The notes beneath the pieces were generated by a model. It had not been told where the DNA came from. It saw only the letters and a program-made list of their open reading frames with translations, and ran no database searches. From contig CABWZI010000003.1 of the NCBI GenBank assembly GCA_902509905.1, positions 1 through 64,000 on the forward strand: DNA of 64,000 nucleotides, given 5' to 3'. Shown here piece after piece: positions 45,010-52,866 of the stretch. The first letter of the stretch is position 1; each line of letters opens with the position of its first letter. The position numbers and the translations under genes were made by a program. The DNA is from an uncultured Gammaproteobacteria bacterium (lineage in GTDB: Bacteria; Pseudomonadota; Gammaproteobacteria; PS1; Pseudothioglobaceae).

Positions 45010-45065
45010 CACTATTTGTGCATTAAAAATCAAATGTAATTCAAAATGGAACTTATCTCAGGAAA

Positions 45066-45818
45066 TTACTCCAAAAGAAACTTTCTAATGGCATTATTGA
45101 CTAGTTGAGGTTTTTCCATATGAGCATTATGAGCACAACCCTCAATGATCTCTAGTCTTGAATTTTTAATTCCCTTATAAAGAATATCTTGCTGATTTTT
45201 ATCATAAGAGCGATCTCTGTTGGACCAGAGTATCAGTGTTGATGATTTTATATCTTTTAACTGCTCTCTCCCATCCCAGCAGTCCCATGCGTCAAGACTA
45301 GCAAGGGCAGCCTGTGTTGTAGCTTTGGCACCTTCCTCCAGACATAGCTGATATCCATCACCTATCTGGTGATCAATGAACCAAGTTTTCGCTATGTTCT
45401 CACGCGTTTTTTTTATACCTATAGTTCTGATTTTAGTTCTGGATTCTTCTATAGTTTCAAACCTATTTGGTAGGACGCCAATGGATCCTGTACCAAGACA
45501 GATTAACTTTTCAACTCTATTAGTGCTCATTGCTGCCATTTCTTGAACAATCATGCCGCCCATAGAATGACCAAGCAAATAAAAAGTATCAATATTTAAA
45601 TGATCAAGGAGATCAAATACTTGCTCAGCATTTTCCCTAATTGTTGAAGGGGCAGTCATTACAGCGCTCTCTCCATAACCTGCTAGGGAAGGCATAATTA
45701 ATTCAAAATTATTATTTAAGTCCTCTTGAAAACGCCACATGTGTTGTCCACCAAGATAGCCATGAACTAAAACAAATGGCTTGCCTTTTCCTATTTTTTT
45801 ATAAGATAAATATTTCAT
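45066..45818 (-). CDS. Alpha/beta-fold hydrolase
   Basis: The 250-residue protein has the alpha/beta hydrolase core: oxyanion loop LVHGYLGG, nucleophile elbow GHSMGGM with Ser85, and a C-terminal His in GCAHNAHMEKP. An acidic residue is expected in NRDRSYDKNQQ. The substrate cannot be inferred; similar proteins include esterases and ring-cleavage product hydrolases. It lies 33 bp after mutT on the same strand. Confidence 0.88.
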   Translation of the reverse strand: MKYLSYKKIGKGKPFVLVHGYLGGQHMWRFQEDLNNNFELIMPSLAGYGESAVMTAPSTIRENAEQVFDLLDHLNIDTFYLLGHSMGGMIVQEMAAMSTNRVEKLICLGTGSIGVLPNRFETIEESRTKIRTIGIKKTRENIAKTWFIDHQIGDGYQLCLEEGAKATTQAALASLDAWDCWDGREQLKDIKSSTLILWSNRDRSYDKNQQDILYKGIKNSRLEIIEGCAHNAHMEKPQLVNNAIRKFLLE

Positions 45819-45851
45819 AAGCTTAAATGATAAGGTATTTCAGGGAAAGAA

Positions 45852-46229
45852 TTATATAAGTGATGTAATGTCGCCATCTCCAGGCACAAATTCATACTTT
45901 AAAAAGTCTTGTTTTTTGACCCATTCAATTGCTTCATGCTCTGACAAAACAATATTGGTATCAATCAGTGTACAAAGATAGTAATGCAAAACAATATTTA
46001 TTTCCTCATCCTGATACCTCTCCTCTGCGACTTTATTATGAATCTCTATATTGACATTGAGCTCTTCAAGAATCTCTCTAGATAAGGCATCCTTAAAGGT
46101 TTCATTTTGCTCAACTTTGCCGCCAGGGAACTCCCATTTAAGTCCCATGTATTTTTCTTTACTCCTTTTAGCAAGGAGATAGTGGTCTCCCTTTTTAATA
46201 ATTGCAGCAACAACGTCGGTAGGATTCAT
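45852..46229 (-). CDS. mutT: MutT-like Nudix hydrolase (8-oxo-dGTP diphosphatase)
   Basis: The 125-residue protein has a complete Nudix box from Gly37 to Leu57, with Glu43, Arg51, Glu52, Glu55 and Glu56 in the GX5EX7REUXEE pattern. The start VVAAIIKKGDHYLLAKRS and the WEFPGGK segment fit MutT, which removes 8-oxo-dGTP from the nucleotide pool. The thiamine-phosphate domain seen in some fusions is absent. Confidence 0.88.
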   Translation of the reverse strand: MNPTDVVAAIIKKGDHYLLAKRSKEKYMGLKWEFPGGKVEQNETFKDALSREILEELNVNIEIHNKVAEERYQDEEINIVLHYYLCTLIDTNIVLSEHEAIEWVKKQDFLKYEFVPGDGDITSLI

Positions 46230-46258
46230 AAATTGATTAGAATATAAAGCTTATTGAG

Positions 46259-46780
46259 TTATTTTTCATGGCTTTTTTCCTTCAAAAATGGCACCATCGA
46301 AGACCATACTCCGTCATTTTTTAAGCGGTGAAAGATCGCAGCCAAAATATGCAAACCAATAAGCCAATAGATAACAGAGACTGAAAACTCATGAACTTCC
46401 ACCACTGTGTTAATTAAAAAGCCATCTTCAAATCCAAGCCAAAATAGCAAACCAATTAATAACCCAGTTAAAGGAATTAATGCAAGACAAGCATACATTC
46501 CGTAATGAACAACTCTAGCAGCTAAAAGTTGTGACTTTGGAGTAGAATCAGGAAGTGATGATTTTTGTGTTTTTTTCATGTAAATAAATCGAATCAAAAG
46601 CAATAACACAAAAACTGTGGCAAAAATTACTTCAAATTGAAGAAGTGCTTTGTCTTCTAATTGATTAAGTTCATCTATCTGCTTAAGTAAACCATAGATA
46701 AACAAAAGCACAAAACCCCAGTGCATGAACTTAGCTATAGAGCTAAAATTCGATTTGCTATCTAGATTTGTATTATTCAT
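46259..46780 (-). CDS. Cytochrome b561 family protein
   Basis: This 173-residue inner-membrane protein has four transmembrane helices and the spaced histidines of the cytochrome b561/CybB type (KFMHWGFVL, RVVHYGMYACL, VEVHEFSVS and IGLHILAAIFHRL). It therefore probably binds two haems and moves electrons across the membrane, with superoxide or quinone as possible partners. It lies next to the tRNA-Arg gene and upstream of mutT. Confidence 0.9.
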   Translation of the reverse strand: MNNTNLDSKSNFSSIAKFMHWGFVLLFIYGLLKQIDELNQLEDKALLQFEVIFATVFVLLLLIRFIYMKKTQKSSLPDSTPKSQLLAARVVHYGMYACLALIPLTGLLIGLLFWLGFEDGFLINTVVEVHEFSVSVIYWLIGLHILAAIFHRLKNDGVWSSMVPFLKEKSHEK

Positions 46781-46805
46781 AGTCTATTAAACTAATCTTA
46801 AAAAA

Positions 46806-46882
46806 TGGTGCGCCCGAGGTGATTCGAACACCCGACATTCGGCTTCGGAGGCCGACACTCTATCCAGCTGAGCTACGAGCGC
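46806..46882 (-). tRNA. tRNA-Arg (anticodon CCG)
   Basis: The 77-nt minus-strand sequence folds as a normal tRNA: acceptor GCGCTCG with CGGGCGC partner region, D-loop TAGCTCAGCTGGATAGAG, and an anticodon stem TCGGC/GCCGA with loop CTCCGAA. The T-loop GTTCGAATC and an encoded 3' CCA are present. The anticodon CCG reads the Arg codon CGG. A T run follows directly and could end transcription. Confidence 0.97.
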
Positions 46883-46955
46883 AATGTTTAGTTGATTCGC
46901 CGCAGTTCAATTGTTATCAAGTAATTTCTCTCAATTTCTAATGCTCTATTCATAT

Positions 46956-47402
46956 TTAATGACAAGCTATGCCATACTTCTTTAAGCGCCAGTAGTTGTA
47001 TGGCAGAGGTGTAACAAATCCAGCCAATAGCATAAAAGGAATCACCCACCAAGTGAGCACTGCACCACCTGTAAGCAGAATATCTGTCAAATTCATTGCA
47101 AGTTCCATAGCAATCATTGAAATAAAACTCATGCCGATAGCTGTTTTAAACGCCAATCTAATTGCCATTTGTTTACTAAGAATTACGGTCTCTAATGCAA
47201 TACTTGTAATCAACCCGTTAACTATTGCGAGTGCCATTACTTGCCAAACTGACCAGCTATGCTCAATATTCTGAAAAGCAAAGATAGTTCCAAAATCACC
47301 AATTGAGCAGCCAAGCAGGCACCACAATGTATTTACTCTGCTTCGTTTCCAGGTATGCTTACAAAGCCAAAAACCATCATTAATTGCTGGAATGAATTGC
47401 AT
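46956..47402 (-). CDS. DUF4396 family membrane protein
   Basis: The 148-residue protein has about four transmembrane helices and matches DUF4396. Recognisable parts are WLCKHTWKRSRVNTLWCLLGCSIGDFGTI near the start, SIALETVIL, MSFISMIAMELAMN, and the ending PLPYNYWRLKK-G-CH. The conserved His, Cys and Met residues could bind metal, but the function is not established. It follows a cytochrome c lipoprotein gene by 8 bp, so the two are likely co-transcribed. Confidence 0.85.
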   Translation of the reverse strand: MQFIPAINDGFWLCKHTWKRSRVNTLWCLLGCSIGDFGTIFAFQNIEHSWSVWQVMALAIVNGLITSIALETVILSKQMAIRLAFKTAIGMSFISMIAMELAMNLTDILLTGGAVLTWWVIPFMLLAGFVTPLPYNYWRLKKYGIACH

Positions 47403-47410
47403 TTTGCCTC

Positions 47411-47839
47411 CTATTTGAATTTCTGATCATATCTTGTTTGAATTTCTTTTGGCCACAGATTATACATATAGTCAATTAAAGCCTGCTTTTCTTCTTTCGA
47501 CAACCTCTTTTCAAATGCAGGCATTTGTCCACCCATTTCAGTTCCACCCTTATTAATGGTATAAAGCAACTGTTCAGGCGAATGATGCCAAGTATGAGCA
47601 GTGCCATTAAGTGGTGGTGGAGGATAGTTACCATTTGCATCTTTAACCTTCCAGTCTTCAGCAAGGCCTTGGCCATTAGGGCCGTGACAACCTATACAGT
47701 TTTTTTCATAAACGCTCTCACCTAAGGAAGCCATAGAGTTTGAATTTTTATTTTTTTCTTCAGGACTACAACCTACCAATAAAATTAATGTGGATAAGAG
47801 TAATAGTTTATTCAATGACAGAAGTCTTGATTGAATCAC
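47411..47839 (-). CDS. Cytochrome c lipoprotein
   Basis: The 142-residue protein has a lipobox LVGC (lipidated Cys24), so it is anchored to a membrane facing the periplasm. A single haem site CIGCH lies at 48-52, with a probable axial Met in GGQMPAF near residue 107. The PPPPLNGTAHTWHHS segment is a feature of a subgroup of small periplasmic cytochromes. The start is a GTG overlapping the stop of the upstream gene. Partners are unknown; the neighbour is DUF4396. Confidence 0.9.
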   Translation of the reverse strand: MIQSRLLSLNKLLLLSTLILLVGCSPEEKNKNSNSMASLGESVYEKNCIGCHGPNGQGLAEDWKVKDANGNYPPPPLNGTAHTWHHSPEQLLYTINKGGTEMGGQMPAFEKRLSKEEKQALIDYMYNLWPKEIQTRYDQKFK

Positions 47840-48429
47840 TATGAGCTAGAGGGGCAAAGGTTTGGGTCCCAATATTCATCTTCGATATCCCCCATCGAAA
47901 ACAACAGTCCAACAATATCAGTAAATGAGAACTTTTCAATATCTCCAACAGCCATAATATATTGCCCTGTGTTAGACTCATTAAAGACTCTTATGAAGTA
48001 TGTTCCTGCATCATAAACTCGATTAGACAGGAAGTTTTCACCAATTTCTGGGCCGTTCCAATACCACTGCTTTCCATACTCTTCATACCAAGGAGTCCAC
48101 TCAAAGTTTTCACCATCAGCAAGACTTATTCTATGAAACTCAGAATCCAAGACTTCAAATGAAAACGTTTGCTCTAAAGCACATTCTCCAACTTTAGCAG
48201 CCAGGATTCCCGCATAGAAGTCAAAATCTATTTCAGATTGAATTCGATAGTAGTGAGGATCACCAGTCAGGGTTGAGTAAATTGCTTTTGAAATTTCAGG
48301 CTCCTCAATTTCATAAGGCGCATCTGCAGGATAGGTAGAATTTTCATTAAGAACCGGCTTATGTGCAAAGGTATGCGTAATAAAAATAGAACAAAATAGA
48401 AAAGTAATGATTCGTCTCATAAGTTTCAT
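47839..48429 (-). CDS. Secreted beta-rich protein of unknown function (PPC-like)
   Basis: From the ATG at 48429 the protein has a signal peptide, MKLMRRIITFLFCSIFITHTFA, with a TAGGT ribosome-binding site upstream; a longer frame to 48501 is less likely. The mature 170-odd residues are rich in aromatic and acidic residues. The GTYFIRVFNESNTGQYIMAVGDIE end resembles bacterial pre-peptidase C-terminal (PPC) beta-sandwich domains. Two Cys may form a disulfide. The stop touches the cytochrome c start, so both products are probably made together in the periplasm. No function is assigned. Confidence 0.75.
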   Translation of the reverse strand: MKLMRRIITFLFCSIFITHTFAHKPVLNENSTYPADAPYEIEEPEISKAIYSTLTGDPHYYRIQSEIDFDFYAGILAAKVGECALEQTFSFEVLDSEFHRISLADGENFEWTPWYEEYGKQWYWNGPEIGENFLSNRVYDAGTYFIRVFNESNTGQYIMAVGDIEKFSFTDIVGLLFSMGDIEDEYWDPNLCPSSS

Positions 48430-48497
48430 AATAGACCTAAATAATGCAGATATTCCATATTTTAATAAGAGTTCTATTTGGTAAAGTTTAAAAAAAC

Positions 48498-48689
48498 TCA
48501 TTCGTTTCCATCACTAACATGCGTGATTGAGATTTCGCCATCAAAAGCTTCGTAATCTAACTTATTTGGGTTGCAACAAATCTCGCAATCATAAATTTCG
48601 GTATTGTTCCCAGCAAAAGATGAATCAACTTCTAATGAAACCTCAAACTCTTCAAAGCAAAAGAAGCATGTAATAAATTTATAGTTCAT
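48498..48689 (-). CDS. CPXCG-motif cysteine-rich protein
   Basis: This 63-residue protein has two Cys pairs, CFFC and CEICCNP, which would make a small zinc ribbon. It matches the CPXCG-type cysteine-rich family found in marine gammaproteobacteria, although the first motif here is CFFC rather than CPxCG. The function is unknown. It overlaps the upstream end of the frame around the PPC-like gene and is on the same strand. Confidence 0.75.
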   Translation of the reverse strand: MNYKFITCFFCFEEFEVSLEVDSSFAGNNTEIYDCEICCNPNKLDYEAFDGEISITHVSDGNE

Positions 48690-48765
48690 CTTTCAAAAGA
48701 CCTGAATGTGCTTTTAATGTTGTCTATGAATTTTTTCATGATTAATAAAATTCTTTTCATAATAT

Positions 48766-49053
48766 TTAAGACAAACAAGTCTCTTCATTCTCGCAGCTAA
48801 ATACATATATTTCACCCTGATTTTCTATTTTTATGCTGTTAATGTCACAAAAACTAAATGAATGAAATTTAATGTAATCAGCGTCATGGCAAAACTCTTC
48901 TATGTTATCTTGCATATTGCTGGCAAAGTAATTGTTTTTCAGGCTGCCTATGAAAAGGAATAAAGCAACAATGACTGGCAAGAGAATAAACAGAGCTTTC
49001 TTCTGCTTTGTAACAGATAGTTTTGTTTGCTCTTCTGTCCAGTATCTATTCAT
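48766..49053 (-). CDS. Small single-pass membrane protein, unknown
   Basis: This 95-residue protein has a basic cytoplasmic start, one transmembrane helix (about residues 23-41) and an outward domain with four Cys (FCHDAD, FSFCD, FSCENEETC). That pattern suggests two disulfides in the periplasm. I do not recognise a family. It lies between a TolA-like domain gene and a CPXCG gene, all leftward. Real coding status is likely from its codon use and topology, but not certain. Confidence 0.6.
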   Translation of the reverse strand: MNRYWTEEQTKLSVTKQKKALFILLPVIVALFLFIGSLKNNYFASNMQDNIEEFCHDADYIKFHSFSFCDINSIKIENQGEIYVFSCENEETCLS

Positions 49054-49112
49054 TAATAAATTGTATTTTATGCATTATGTCAAGGTAATAATCTGAAGAT
49101 TTATTTCTTAAG

Positions 49113-49895
49113 TCAATCTAAAGTAAATCTAATCATTAACTCATTATCGAACAAAGCCTCATCTGGTGGCAAAGGAATGGGAGACGATCTAAAGACAGCT
49201 CTTCTAATCGAATTACCAAAGGGTTGAGCCACACTTTTGGGCATTACTTTATTTGAACTGTTACCTGAGCCACAGCCTAAAATCTTAACCGCTTCTACTG
49301 CACCATTGTTAGCCTGATTAATTAAAACATCACAAAACCAGGATTCATCAGCATCTTCATAACTCCAAAACGACTTAACTTTTTCTTGAACAGTATTGAT
49401 ATAATCTGATTTGAGCGCTTTTAATTCAGGAGTGATCTCTGCATTTTTTGTCTGAATTACACTCAGGCCACTCTCTTTTTCAAGGGCTTCATTTCTTTTT
49501 GTTAATGACTCAATCCGTTGGCTTTTCTCTTCTGAATCAAGCCTTGACATTTGGCAAATAAAGTTCAGCAGAACCTCGAAACCAGTATTGGGCTGGTAGT
49601 ACTCCCAAGCGCCATTAATTTCTCTCTCTACACCCTCTCCCTCACCCATTGGAAAGGAATATCGAATGCGTCTTTCAACTCTGAAGCCTTTCAAGTTGCA
49701 GTCACCTTGAGCATACGTTTTTTCACTCCCCTTTCCCCAAGAATCTATATACCACCAAAAAATATACCCATCCTTTTCAATGAGCGTATCGAAGTCGATA
49801 TATAGGGAGGCATTATTACCTGGAAGGACTTTGGTCCAATCGGCATAAGCGTTGAAAGATATCAATAAAGAAACGAATAGTAATATTTTTTTCAT
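49113..49895 (-). CDS. Secreted protein with adhesin-E-like domain and TolA-like C-terminal domain
   Basis: The 260-residue protein has a signal peptide (cleavage near A18). Residues about 19-116 resemble the surface-adhesin E-like fold (WTKVLPGNN...YIDFDTL...GYIFWWYIDSW and a paired Cys). A short coiled-coil region covers about 118-165. Residues about 165-258 match the TolA C-terminal domain: Y...VQEKVKSFW, a C188...C208 pair, IRRAVFRSSPIPLPPDEALF and a hydrophobic last strand. It has no membrane anchor, so it is not a normal TolA. The SNase gene is one base upstream. Confidence 0.78.
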   Translation of the reverse strand: MKKILLFVSLLISFNAYADWTKVLPGNNASLYIDFDTLIEKDGYIFWWYIDSWGKGSEKTYAQGDCNLKGFRVERRIRYSFPMGEGEGVEREINGAWEYYQPNTGFEVLLNFICQMSRLDSEEKSQRIESLTKRNEALEKESGLSVIQTKNAEITPELKALKSDYINTVQEKVKSFWSYEDADESWFCDVLINQANNGAVEAVKILGCGSGNSSNKVMPKSVAQPFGNSIRRAVFRSSPIPLPPDEALFDNELMIRFTLD

Positions 49896-49896
49896 T

Positions 49897-50328
49897 TTAT
49901 TTGCACCAACTTGTTTTTTTGCCGCCGTTATATCTGTATGCTAGTTCATTTTCTAGGAGCTCTTTTTCAAGGCTCACTCCATCAACAAATACCTTGGCGA
50001 CAACTCGAAAGTATTTACCTCTTTGGATATCATTCAGTTTAATTTCTTTGGCGTTCCTCAGTTTATCTCTAACAAAATCCCTTGCTAAAAGTGCCAAATC
50101 ATTCTCATATTGACACTGGCCTTTAATTTCAGGCGTATCAACCCCTTCTAGCCTGATGGCTATATTCTTGCCAACAATGGGTGAGAGCGAATCAATATCA
50201 ACTCTAAAAGTATCACCATCATAGACACTTATAACTCTAGAAACGATTACAGATCCGTATTGAGTTGCAGACAGAGTGGACTGCCCAAAAAGAAGTAAAG
50301 CTATCAATATCGAAATTTTTCTAATCAT
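49897..50328 (-). CDS. Secreted thermonuclease-family (SNase-like) nuclease
   Basis: This 143-residue protein has a signal peptide (to about residue 21) and a staphylococcal-nuclease fold. The key segments are VYDGDTFRVDI, IRLEGVDTPEI with the catalytic Asp/Glu, and RGKYFRVVAKVFVDG with the catalytic Arg. It should be an active periplasmic or secreted nuclease that could salvage nucleotides from DNA/RNA. It is the first gene of the leftward set 46956-50328. Confidence 0.9.
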   Translation of the reverse strand: MIRKISILIALLLFGQSTLSATQYGSVIVSRVISVYDGDTFRVDIDSLSPIVGKNIAIRLEGVDTPEIKGQCQYENDLALLARDFVRDKLRNAKEIKLNDIQRGKYFRVVAKVFVDGVSLEKELLENELAYRYNGGKKTSWCK

Positions 50329-50480
50329 TCATCTATTTAAAAAATATTTTGATTTTTGTGATTTTATCCAACTCTATAAAAGTTACAATGCTCTTCATAA
50401 AAACTCTATTATTTCTTCATAATTGAGAAATAATATATTATTACAATTCACACTTAATTAATAAACTTATCAATCATCAG

Positions 50481-51851
50481 ATGAATCATTTAAAGTCAAT
50501 TTCCAAAATATTATGTTTTGCCTTAAGTTCACTCTTGTTACTTTCTTCACCATCCCTAGCAGATGAAGACAACTACTCCCCTCTAGATTCTCCCTCTTTC
50601 TTCGAAGGGCTAAATACTTTTACTGCTGTTTTTTCACAAATTAAACAGATGTATGTTGACGAAATCGATGATGAAACTTTATTTAATAACGCTATAAGAG
50701 GTCTCATTGAGGGTTTAGATCCTCATTCCAGCTATCTTGAACCTGTGGATCAATCCAAGGTAAGTGAGAGCACCATGGGCAAATTTGGAGGTCTTGGCAT
50801 AGTAATTGGAACCAAAGGCGATTATATCGAGGTAGTTTCTCCTATAGATGATACTCCAGCATATAGAGCTGGTCTGAAAGCAGGAGACATTATCTTACAA
50901 ATTGGCGATCAAAATGTGAGTCAAATTAATCTTGAAGAAGGCGTAAAGTTAATGAGAGGAGCGCCAGGAACAACAATTAAACTGACCATAGGAAGGCCAA
51001 ATATTGCTCCATTTGTTGTTGAAATCACGCGTGAGATAATCACGGTTACTTCTGCAAAGGGGCTTCTCCTTGAGGATGGTATTGGCTACCTTAGAATTGC
51101 TCAGTTCCAAAGACCTACAGCTGAGGTGGTAGAAAAGATTATTGGAGATTTAGTTGAGAAGAATGAATCAGACCTAGATTCACTTATTATTGATTTGCGA
51201 AATAACCCTGGAGGTTTATTAGATTCTTCAATCGACATATCGAACCTGTTTATCGATGAGCCGGGTATCGTAGTTTATACTGAAGGCAGAACCCCTAGCT
51301 CAAACATGTCGTTCCCAACCAAACCTGGAGATATTTTGAATGGTGCACCTATTGTGGTGCTTATGAACGTAGGCTCTGCATCTGCTTCAGAGATTGTAGC
51401 AGGCGCCCTTCAGGACCATAAACGTGCAATTATTATTGGAGAGGAGTCTTTTGGTAAAGGGTCTGTCCAGTCAATGATGGGCCTTCAAGATGGTTATGGC
51501 CTTAAATTAACCACAGCAAGATACTTTACTCCTTCTGGAAGGTCAATCCAAGCCAAAGGAATTTCACCTGACATTGCGCTTGATAATATATCTCTAAAGA
51601 GCGAGGATGAGGAAGAGTCAATTGATTTCAGCTCCCAGGAGAAAGACCTCAAGAATTCATTATCAGCTCAGGATGAAGAAGAGACAACTTCGGAAGACCC
51701 AACTGAACTTACTCCAGAAGAAATTTTAAAGTCTCAAGATGAGATTACGGATGCACGTGACCAGGAGTATGTAGACTTGTTAATGGAAGATTACTATGTT
51801 CACGAAGCGGTCAACGTACTGAAAGCTTTAAAGATATATAAAAAGAATTAA
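50481..51851 (+). CDS. ctpA: Carboxy-terminal processing protease (S41 family)
   Basis: The 456-residue periplasmic protease has a signal peptide (to about residue 27), a PDZ domain (about 95-170) and the S41 catalytic core. The dyad is Ser301 in VGSASASEIV and Lys326 in ESFGKGSVQ. The EDPTELTPEEILKSQDEIT tail is acidic. Typical substrates are misfolded or tagged envelope proteins and peptidoglycan hydrolases. It is monocistronic and converges on lepB. Confidence 0.95.
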   Translation: MNHLKSISKILCFALSSLLLLSSPSLADEDNYSPLDSPSFFEGLNTFTAVFSQIKQMYVDEIDDETLFNNAIRGLIEGLDPHSSYLEPVDQSKVSESTMGKFGGLGIVIGTKGDYIEVVSPIDDTPAYRAGLKAGDIILQIGDQNVSQINLEEGVKLMRGAPGTTIKLTIGRPNIAPFVVEITREIITVTSAKGLLLEDGIGYLRIAQFQRPTAEVVEKIIGDLVEKNESDLDSLIIDLRNNPGGLLDSSIDISNLFIDEPGIVVYTEGRTPSSNMSFPTKPGDILNGAPIVVLMNVGSASASEIVAGALQDHKRAIIIGEESFGKGSVQSMMGLQDGYGLKLTTARYFTPSGRSIQAKGISPDIALDNISLKSEDEEESIDFSSQEKDLKNSLSAQDEEETTSEDPTELTPEEILKSQDEITDARDQEYVDLLMEDYYVHEAVNVLKALKIYKKN

Positions 51852-51858
51852 CATCAAA

Positions 51859-51883
51859 GCCCTCTAACTAATAAGTGGAGGGC
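51859..51883. terminator. Hairpin between convergent ctpA and lepB
   Basis: GCCCTC (51859-51864) and GAGGGC (51878-51883) form a 6-bp GC-rich stem, extended by one wobble and one A-T pair, with a short pyrimidine run after it on the plus strand. It most likely ends ctpA transcription and may work in both directions. Confidence 0.6.
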
Positions 51884-51887
51884 CTTC

Positions 51888-52802
51888 TTAATTGAATCCA
51901 CCTATTCTGCTAAACTGCATAGTGTTGTAATTCCAGTCCCAGTGCATCCAAATTCCGATTGCTCTTCCAATAATATATTCCTCTGGGACAAACCCCCAAA
52001 AACGAGAATCACTGCTGTGTGCGCGATTATCACCCATGACAAAATAATGACCTTCTGGAATTGTAATTTCAGGAATGCCTTTTGAGTGACCTTTTGGATT
52101 GATCAGTATTTGATGAGGCGTGGATTCATTAAATTCCTCAACAAGCAAATAATTGTTCATTGCTTTCCCTGAGTCAACCCCAAGATATTTACCCATACTT
52201 TTAATATTTAATGGCTCACCATTAACTACCAGTTGGTCATTACTATAAGAAATAATATCACCCGGAGATGCTACAATGCGCTTAATAAAATCGACCCCTG
52301 AGTACCCAGGATTTTTTTCATAATTAGGATATCTAAAGACAATGACATCTCCTCTACTTGGTTTTGAGAATTCAACAAGCTTGGTGTTTGTAATTGGGAG
52401 TCTAAAGCCATAGTCAAATTTATTAACGACAATAAAGTCGCCAGTCAAAAGTGTAGGCATCATAGAGTTTGATGGAACGCGAAAAGGCTCAAAAATAAAG
52501 CCCCTAAAAACAAATACCAAAAGCAGAACTGGAAACAGCTCAATCGACCACTGGACAAGCTTGGGTCTGTGATTGTATTTTTCTGCTTTAGAAAACTTTA
52601 AAAAAATTATAAAGTAGGCTATTTTTCTAAATTTTGATTTTTCTTCAATGACATCTGAAGACGAATCTATATTTTCTTTAGATAAAAAAAGGTCAATTAA
52701 AACAATTAAAATTGCAAGAATCATCGCAATAAAGAGCCAAGATAGTACGTCCCAGGCGAAGAAAGGCTCTGCGTTTTTTAATACTGCTTCGTATATAGAC
52801 AT
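51888..52802 (-). CDS. lepB: Signal peptidase I
   Basis: LepB cleaves signal peptides of exported proteins. The 304-residue protein has two N-terminal transmembrane segments (about 17-40 and 85-105). The catalytic Ser113 is in VPSNSMMPTL and Lys174 in FIKRIVASPGD; MGDNRAHSSDSRFWG is also conserved. Its usual rnc-era neighbours lie 14 kb away (37434); here it follows aroA by 64 bp. Confidence 0.96.
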   Translation of the reverse strand: MSIYEAVLKNAEPFFAWDVLSWLFIAMILAILIVLIDLFLSKENIDSSSDVIEEKSKFRKIAYFIIFLKFSKAEKYNHRPKLVQWSIELFPVLLLVFVFRGFIFEPFRVPSNSMMPTLLTGDFIVVNKFDYGFRLPITNTKLVEFSKPSRGDVIVFRYPNYEKNPGYSGVDFIKRIVASPGDIISYSNDQLVVNGEPLNIKSMGKYLGVDSGKAMNNYLLVEEFNESTPHQILINPKGHSKGIPEITIPEGHYFVMGDNRAHSSDSRFWGFVPEEYIIGRAIGIWMHWDWNYNTMQFSRIGGFN

Positions 52803-52866
52803 AAATTAGTGTTTTTTTAAAGGGCGTATTATAACAACCTGGTGATTTTACTGCTTGCTATAGTAT

